Under the pieces are notes generated by a model. It was not told the DNA's origin. It did not search any database and was given only the letters and a program-made list of their open reading frames with translations. A stretch of DNA of 52,130 nucleotides from ANME-2 cluster archaeon (GTDB lineage Archaea > Halobacteriota > Methanosarcinia > Methanosarcinales > Methanocomedenaceae): NCBI GenBank assembly GCA_014237145.1, contig JAAXOC010000008.1:1-52130 (forward strand), in the 5' to 3' direction. The translations under genes and the position numbers were made by a program. This document shows, piece by piece, positions 47,445 through 52,130 of the stretch; position 1 is the first letter of the stretch, and every line of letters starts with the position of its first letter.

Positions 47445-47743
47445 TATATCCGGATCCACCTTCGTTTAAATTTGAACTTGGGACTCATTTCAATATAATT
47501 GAAGCGAATACAAGGACATTTTCAATTTCGAATTCTGAGGATGGAGATCTACATTAGTCAATTCATACCGAAGAAGGATATCTAAAGGAGAAGGACGAAG
47601 GCTACCATGAAAGAAGATTTTTCATTGATTGAAATGGTGGAACTTATGAAGGTAAAATAAACCTGGACCTTTTTTATAATCGTCCTTTTATCCCTCCGTA
47701 ATTCGTTAAAAAAGATTCACTATAAATAAATAATGAAGATGAG
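47445..47743 (+). pseudogene. Decayed BACON-domain tail of tether copy 1
   Basis: After the stop at 47441 another frame reads LYPDPPSFKFELGTHFNIIE and TFSISNSEDGDLH, then a TAG, then frame-disrupted fragments with NGGTYEGKINLDLF. This matches the BACON pattern (DP--F-F--G---TFSI-N-GDGTL; NGGT--G) of the tether proteins. So copy 1 once extended further, as copy 2 still does. From about 47690 to 47743 no homology is evident. Confidence 0.65.
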
Positions 47744-48003
47744 AGTTCGACAGGTCTTATCTGATCGCTCACGACGATGATGGTTACTGCATTCATCTGG
47801 ATAGGGAGAGTTACAAGTGTATGGTGTGGGAGCATCGGTCTGTGCTCTACCGGGGATTTGACTGTCAGGATAATGAGAAATGGAAGGTGTGGGAAGATTT
47901 TGTAAAGATGGTAATAAATGATGAGATGATTAAGCAGATAGATGATAGTAATGAGAGAATTCATACTTATCAGAAATCAAAATATAATAGAGTTGAAGAG
48001 TAG
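47744..48003 (+). pseudogene. YkgJ-type protein, 5'-truncated second copy
   Basis: The frame reads EFDRSYLIAHDDDGYCIHLD through to KWKVWEDFVKMVINDEMIKQ and matches the last 85 residues of the intact protein at 45296 very closely. The N-terminal 140 residues are gone, and a conserved Cys of the VPCRGFDC motif has become Tyr (VLYRGFDC). Only an internal ATG (47821) could start it. The following tether gene keeps the same spacing and start region as copy 1. Confidence 0.8.
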
Positions 48004-48025
48004 AAATTAAACAGAGGGTGATATT

Positions 48026-50494
48026 ATTAGAATATATGGTACAATTCGTGATTCGCAGAATAAGGACCCTGTTGCAGGGGCAAACATCAGGCTTAGTATC
48101 GAAGGTATGCAGATAGCTTCTATTACTACTGATGAGCAGGGTGAATATGAATATGCAACAGAGGAAGATTATCTGGAGCAGACATTGGACATTATCATAC
48201 AAAAGGAAGGTTTTGAAAGAAAGAACATTTCTTATGAGATCGATAAAGCTGAAATTAAGTCAGATATTCTATTGAATGAGCTTGAAAAAGGAACTAAAGA
48301 GAAAACAAGGATATTTGGCACTATTCGAAATTCAAAGAACCGTGATCCTGTTAAGGATGCAAGTATCACACTTAGTATCGAAGGTACGCAAATAGCTTCA
48401 ATTTCTTCCAATGAGCAGGGTGAATATGAATACACAGCAGACGAAGATTATATAGGACAGACATTAGATTTTGTCATCAAGAAAGAAGGTTTCATAAGAA
48501 AAGATATTTCTCATGAGATTGATAAATTTGAGATCAAATCGGATTTTCTGATGGATGAAATTGAAATTAAGATAAAAGGTAAAATCTGTGATGAAACAGA
48601 TAATCCTTTGGGTAATGCCAGTATTAGTTTTTCAATAGGTGGCTCAACAATAGATCTGGTATCTGATAAGGACGGATCATTTTCATTCACTATAGGCCAG
48701 CAGTTCCTGAACCAGACAATTGGATATGAGGCTAATAAAGAAGGCTTTAAGATTAAAAGCGGGAAATTGAAATTAATTGAAGATCTAAGATGTATCAATT
48801 TATCTAAACCTATTCCCGAGCCTATTCCTGAACCTATTCCTGATCCTAATAGATGGATAAAGATTGCTGCAATTGGAATCACATTAGCTGCTATAGCTAT
48901 AATTTTAATACTGATCATAACACCTGAATTATCAACGAATCCTGATCCAATAGACTTTGATTTTGTACCCGGGACGGGTGCTCAGACCTTTTCAATATGG
49001 AATGACGGATACAGAACCCTGGAATGGGATGTTTCCAGTGACCAGGATTGGATAATAGTTTCTCCTGATAGTGGAACTGAATCTGGTACGGTTTCTGTTA
49101 GTGTAAATAGTGGTGGCATGGATCTGGGATTGCATACCGGAATAATTACTGTGGAATCAAATGGGGGAACCAAGACAGGGAGAATATCCTTGGTTATAAC
49201 AGACGAAACAATATTAGATGCACCAGTAATCCATAACTTTAGTGCCGAACCTAAGCATATAGATGGTCCGGAAGGTGAAACCACATTAAGCTGGGAAGTA
49301 TCTGGTGCTACTAGCGTTACTATCGATGGAATTCCTGTGAAAGTACCAGCAGGCTCAATGATAAGAGTAGTTGGAGAAAATACCCTTTTCACCCTTATGG
49401 CAACTAATGATGCTGGAGTATCTGACGTAAGAGATACCAAAGTGTATGTTGGAGTATTACCTTCGGATTTACCAATAATTGATTCCTTTTATGCCAATCC
49501 TCCTGATATTTCTGAAGGAGGGAATTCCACATTATACTGGGAGGTTTCTGGTGCTACAAAAGTTACTATCGATAGAGAAAGAATGAATCCAGTTTATGGA
49601 AATACAGTTGTGTATCCCGAGATAAATACCTCTTATGAGCTTACAGCTACGAATGAAGCAGGAGAAGCTGATAGTACTGTTACAGTGACCGTTAAAGCAG
49701 GACCCGGAGAGGGAGGTATTCTAATGCCAAAATTATCTGTAGATCCGAATAAACTCGACTTTGGCACTATATATGTGGGAGATGAAAAATCCCTGACATT
49801 CGAGATATCAAATGATGGAGGGGGAACCTTAGACTGGCGTGTGAAGAATTACCCGAAATGGATAGAAATAAAACCAATTTTAGGATCTTCGGGAATGGTT
49901 ACTGTTACCAATACTGCAAGATATGAGCCTGACACTTATAAGGGAGAAATTGTGATTGATTCAAATGGTGGAAATAAAACAATAAATGTTTATTTAACCG
50001 TTGATGATATTAAATATGTCAAATATCTCGTATCTCAGGAGAAGGACTTGACCGTGCCTAATGGATTATGTAAAGATGGTACGAAAGAATGTAGACTTTT
50101 GTATAGAAATCACGGAGGTTATTACTATGCTATGGTCGGAAATTATGTTGCTTTGAACGGTAATCCCGAAAAGCTGAAAGAGATCATTTTTGAACAAAAA
50201 ATTGATGATGAGATACTTCTTCATGTTGGTAAACCGTCTAAGATTTCAGATGGTATTGAACTTACTGCAGTGGAAATCGATCTTGAGGGACAAAACGTAT
50301 GGCTTACATTAACTCAAGATGGCAAAGAATTAACATCAAGTAATGTTGGGAAAGGAGAAATATTCACCTATACGGAAAAACAAATCGAGGGTGAATCTGA
50401 TGTACCGATGTTTGTTGCTTATGTTGAAACAATGTTTGCTGGAATGAATACAAATATGGTCAAGATACGCTATGTTTGGTCGATAATCCAGTGA
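48026..50494 (+). CDS. Membrane-anchored tether protein, copy 2, with S-layer-like C-terminus
   Basis: About 822 residues. Three carboxypeptidase-regulatory repeats (about 1-260), a Pro-Glu-Ile linker (PIPEPIPEPIPDP) and a membrane helix (about 276-298) are followed by BACON 1 (about 300-392), two Ig-like domains (about 395-560; GPEGETTLSWEVSGATSVTI, EGGNSTLYWEVSGATKVTI) and a second BACON-like domain (LSVDPNKLDFGTIYVGDEKS). The last 160 residues resemble the Methanosarcinales S-layer duplication domain (DUF1608-like): NVWLTLTQDGKELTSSNVGK, GEIFTYTEKQIEG, VPMFVAYVETMFAG. ATT 48026 follows GAGGGTGATATT exactly as in copy 1. The first 260 residues are about 90% identical to copy 1. It could anchor at the membrane and sit in or under the S-layer. 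Confidence 0.78.
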   Translation: MRIYGTIRDSQNKDPVAGANIRLSIEGMQIASITTDEQGEYEYATEEDYLEQTLDIIIQKEGFERKNISYEIDKAEIKSDILLNELEKGTKEKTRIFGTIRNSKNRDPVKDASITLSIEGTQIASISSNEQGEYEYTADEDYIGQTLDFVIKKEGFIRKDISHEIDKFEIKSDFLMDEIEIKIKGKICDETDNPLGNASISFSIGGSTIDLVSDKDGSFSFTIGQQFLNQTIGYEANKEGFKIKSGKLKLIEDLRCINLSKPIPEPIPEPIPDPNRWIKIAAIGITLAAIAIILILIITPELSTNPDPIDFDFVPGTGAQTFSIWNDGYRTLEWDVSSDQDWIIVSPDSGTESGTVSVSVNSGGMDLGLHTGIITVESNGGTKTGRISLVITDETILDAPVIHNFSAEPKHIDGPEGETTLSWEVSGATSVTIDGIPVKVPAGSMIRVVGENTLFTLMATNDAGVSDVRDTKVYVGVLPSDLPIIDSFYANPPDISEGGNSTLYWEVSGATKVTIDRERMNPVYGNTVVYPEINTSYELTATNEAGEADSTVTVTVKAGPGEGGILMPKLSVDPNKLDFGTIYVGDEKSLTFEISNDGGGTLDWRVKNYPKWIEIKPILGSSGMVTVTNTARYEPDTYKGEIVIDSNGGNKTINVYLTVDDIKYVKYLVSQEKDLTVPNGLCKDGTKECRLLYRNHGGYYYAMVGNYVALNGNPEKLKEIIFEQKIDDEILLHVGKPSKISDGIELTAVEIDLEGQNVWLTLTQDGKELTSSNVGKGEIFTYTEKQIEGESDVPMFVAYVETMFAGMNTNMVKIRYVWSIIQ

Positions 50495-50559
50495 TCTAAT
50501 TATTGATTAATATTAACAGATGAACAACTCATCCGGAAAATCAAACCAATATCAAGATC

Positions 50560-51197
50560 AGCTTCAGTAAAATCCGGCAGGAAATAACCAGAGGTTTATT
50601 CTATACCCATAAACCCATTAATACCAACACTACCAGAACTTTAGAAGCAACCTCGTTTCTCATTACACTTATCGAGTTGCTCAGTAAAAATTACATACTT
50701 TCTATTAATGAGATAGATGAGCGTAAAAAGCAGGTTGCAGAGCGGCTGGTGAGGTAATTCGTAGAAAGCGGCATCGGGCTATTGTATCAAGACTCTGAGT
50801 GTGATAAGTACACATTCGAACATGAAGCCTGGGTTGATTGTTTGAGCTGACTGCCTGTCTGTAAGGCTGTCTATTGTAAATTTCCCTTTGCACTCTCCAA
50901 ACAGGATGTGGAATAAGGGCTCATCCACTAGGAATTTGGCAGCCCTATCTGATCGCCCATGGTGATGACTGTTACTGCGTTCATCTTGATCGGGAGACAT
51001 ACAAGTGTACAATATATGAACATCGCACTGTACCGTGCAGGGGATTCGGGTGCCAGGATAATGAAAAATGGCAGGTATGGCTGGATTATGAAAAGAAGGT
51101 CATTAATCCTGAACTGATGGAGCAGATTGATGAAAGCAATGTGAAGATCTACTCTTTTCCAGAAGTGAAATTAACATCGAATAGCAGTACCAAATGA
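50560..51197 (+). pseudogene. YkgJ-type protein, third copy, with several stops and a frameshift
   Basis: Readable homology covers nearly the whole protein: RQEITRGLFYTHKPINTNTT, then KKQVAERLVR followed by TAA, then ESGIGLLYQDSECDKYTFEH, a TGA after VDCLS, PVCKAVYCKFPFALSKQDVE, a TAA and a TAG. A frame change near 50945 leads to LIAHGDDCYCVHLDRETYKC and VPCRGFGCQDNEKWQVWLDY. At least four stops and one frameshift make it a pseudogene. No tether gene follows this copy; the DUF4157 gene comes next. Confidence 0.85.
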
Positions 51198-51241
51198 GGT
51201 GAATTGAAAAATATTCTAAAAGTTAAGTGGAGGTAAATAAT

Positions 51242-51964
51242 ATGGGAGAACGAATAAAGATAGATGCCAAAAAACCTTTGTCAACAAAGGAGAATTCGGC
51301 TTCAAATAAACAAAAGACCGGTTTTCGATCTCAAAACTCACCTGTTAATCGAATCCTGTATCTTCAAAGAACCATCGGCAACCAGGCTGTTCAGAGGATG
51401 GTCAGGTCAGGGGCTTTGCAGGCTAAGCTTAGTATTGGGCAGCCCGGGTATGTGTATGAACAGGAGGCGGACCGGGTCGCGGATGAAGTGATGCAGATGC
51501 CGGAGCCAGGGGTGCAGCAGCAGGTGGGGCCAGAAGAGGAAGAAGAGATTCAAACCAAGCCGTTGCCCAGCCAGACATCGGAAGTTGTCTCAGATGTGGA
51601 GACCAGCATCAACAGCATCAGAGGTGGTGGGCAGCCATTACCAGGATCTGCCCAAGCATTTTTTGAGCCGCGTTTTGGTCAAGACTTCAGCCAGGTGCGG
51701 GTGCATACTGATGCGCGGGCGGCTGATGTGGCGCGGGCGGTGAATGCACGGGTGTTTACGGTGGGGCAGGATATGGTGTTCGGGGCAGGGCAGTATACAT
51801 CAGGGACAAGGGAGGGACAGAGGTTGATGGCACATGAATTGACACACATAGTTCAGCAAAATCGATTGATCAGTAGGTCAATGAATCAAAAAAGTACCCC
51901 AATACAATTTGTTGCTCCTCCTCAAATGGGGCTTCAACAAAGATGGAAAACTTCCAGAAGTTGA
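51242..51964 (+). CDS. DUF4157 eCIS-associated protein with HELTH motif
   Basis: The 240-residue protein has an N-terminal disordered basic part (about 1-45) with VNRILYLQRTIGNQAVQRMV, GQPGYVYEQEADRVADEVMQ and an acidic linker, then the DUF4157 domain: GGGQPLPGSAQAFFEPRFGQ, DFSQVRVHTDARAADVARAV and QRLMAHELTHIVQQ. HELTH is a zincin-like motif. DUF4157 is the most typical eCIS-linked domain and is often fused to toxins. Here only about 25 residues follow it, so no toxin domain is attached. I chose ATG 51242 because GTGGAGGT (from 51227) is the SD. GC content is higher than in the neighbouring pseudogene region. Cargo, or an adaptor that loads cargo, is the likely role. Confidence 0.88.
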   Translation: MGERIKIDAKKPLSTKENSASNKQKTGFRSQNSPVNRILYLQRTIGNQAVQRMVRSGALQAKLSIGQPGYVYEQEADRVADEVMQMPEPGVQQQVGPEEEEEIQTKPLPSQTSEVVSDVETSINSIRGGGQPLPGSAQAFFEPRFGQDFSQVRVHTDARAADVARAVNARVFTVGQDMVFGAGQYTSGTREGQRLMAHELTHIVQQNRLISRSMNQKSTPIQFVAPPQMGLQQRWKTSRS

Positions 51965-52071
51965 AGTGTAGCGAAGGGTTTAGATAGTACTAAATATGCA
52001 TTTTAATGTCTTTCAGACGCTGAATCTTAATCGTATAGTAGAACTTGCAGGAATCCGTACTTTTTTAAAAA

Positions 52072-52130
52072 TCACATCATAACGGCATCTTTGAAATCTT
52101 TAAAATGAGGATCCCCTGTTACTACTTTTA
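52072..52130 (-). CDS. 3' end of a PIN-domain (VapC-like) protein, cut by window edge
   Basis: On the minus strand the window ends with KVVTGDPHFKDFKDAVMM before TGA (52072-52074). The VTGDPHF pattern near the C-terminus, followed by D-V and a hydrophobic end, is typical of PIN-domain ribonucleases; the Asp is the fourth acidic residue. Only about 18 residues are visible, so toxin function is inferred. No antitoxin is seen within the window. Confidence 0.55.
   Translation of the reverse strand, partial: KVVTGDPHFKDFKDAVMM

Overview
The window reads as a chromosomal segment of a Methanosarcinales-type archaeon, possibly ANME-2/Methanoperedens-like. The evidence is a 1772-residue surface protein ending in a PGF-CTERM (archaeosortase) tail, a protein whose C-terminus looks like a Methanosarcinales S-layer (DUF1608-like) domain, an archaeal B-family DNA polymerase of the PolB2 kind, GGTGAT-type Shine-Dalgarno (SD) sites, and several IS families common in these genomes (IS110/IS1111, IS1, IS630, IS200). 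The exact taxon is inferred, not shown.

Layout: (1) 1-7078, surface-polysaccharide genes on +: a Wzx-like flippase, two paralogous sugar C-methyltransferases (the first split by an IS110/IS1111 insertion) and a family 2 glycosyltransferase. (2) 7079-8380, nested IS debris: a frameshifted IS1-family element inserted in a relic of another transposase. (3) 8722-14068, a giant PGF-CTERM surface protein on -, with its own terminator. (4) 14234-15133, a tiny Zn-finger ORF and a broken IS630 transposase. (5) 15312-18345, a GC-rich three-gene operon: a RecA-fold protein that has lost its Walker A motif, a small helical protein (DUF8156-like), and a PolB2-like polymerase with a damaged exonuclease. 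(6) 18412-24705, uvrA-uvrC-uvrB on -, an overlapping operon. (7) 24741-25124, an IS200 TnpA remnant and tRNA-Thr(UGU). (8) 25696-51964, a nearly complete extracellular contractile injection system (eCIS), all on +. (9) The window ends in the 3' end of a PIN-domain gene on -.

The eCIS runs: small Cys protein, double AAA+ ATPase, DUF4255 terminator protein, carboxypeptidase-regulatory-like protein, acidic repeat protein, sheath, tube 1, tail-assembly protein, DUF6760, tube 2, a 905-residue Asn-rich repeat protein, LysM baseplate protein, gp27-like hub, gp5-like spike, PAAR tip, gp25, two baseplate-J proteins, tail protein I, and a fibre-like protein. A repeated accessory module follows: a YkgJ-type Cys-cluster protein plus a membrane-anchored protein with carboxypeptidase-regulatory, BACON, Ig-like and, in one copy, S-layer-like domains. 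Last comes a DUF4157 protein with an HELTH motif. Together these would build a sheathed needle with baseplate, spike and cargo-associated protein. I recognise no conventional tape-measure protein. The accessory module looks like a surface or S-layer tether, occurs nearly three times, and the extra copies are decaying.

Most unusual points: the DUF6760 gene has no canonical start and lies in the -1 frame of its upstream neighbour; both tether genes appear to start on a conserved ATT behind a strong SD; the Asn-rich repeat protein sits between tube and baseplate; and the PolB2 operon resembles a mutagenic-polymerase cassette next to uvrACB. Bases 1-277 hold no gene I recognise.
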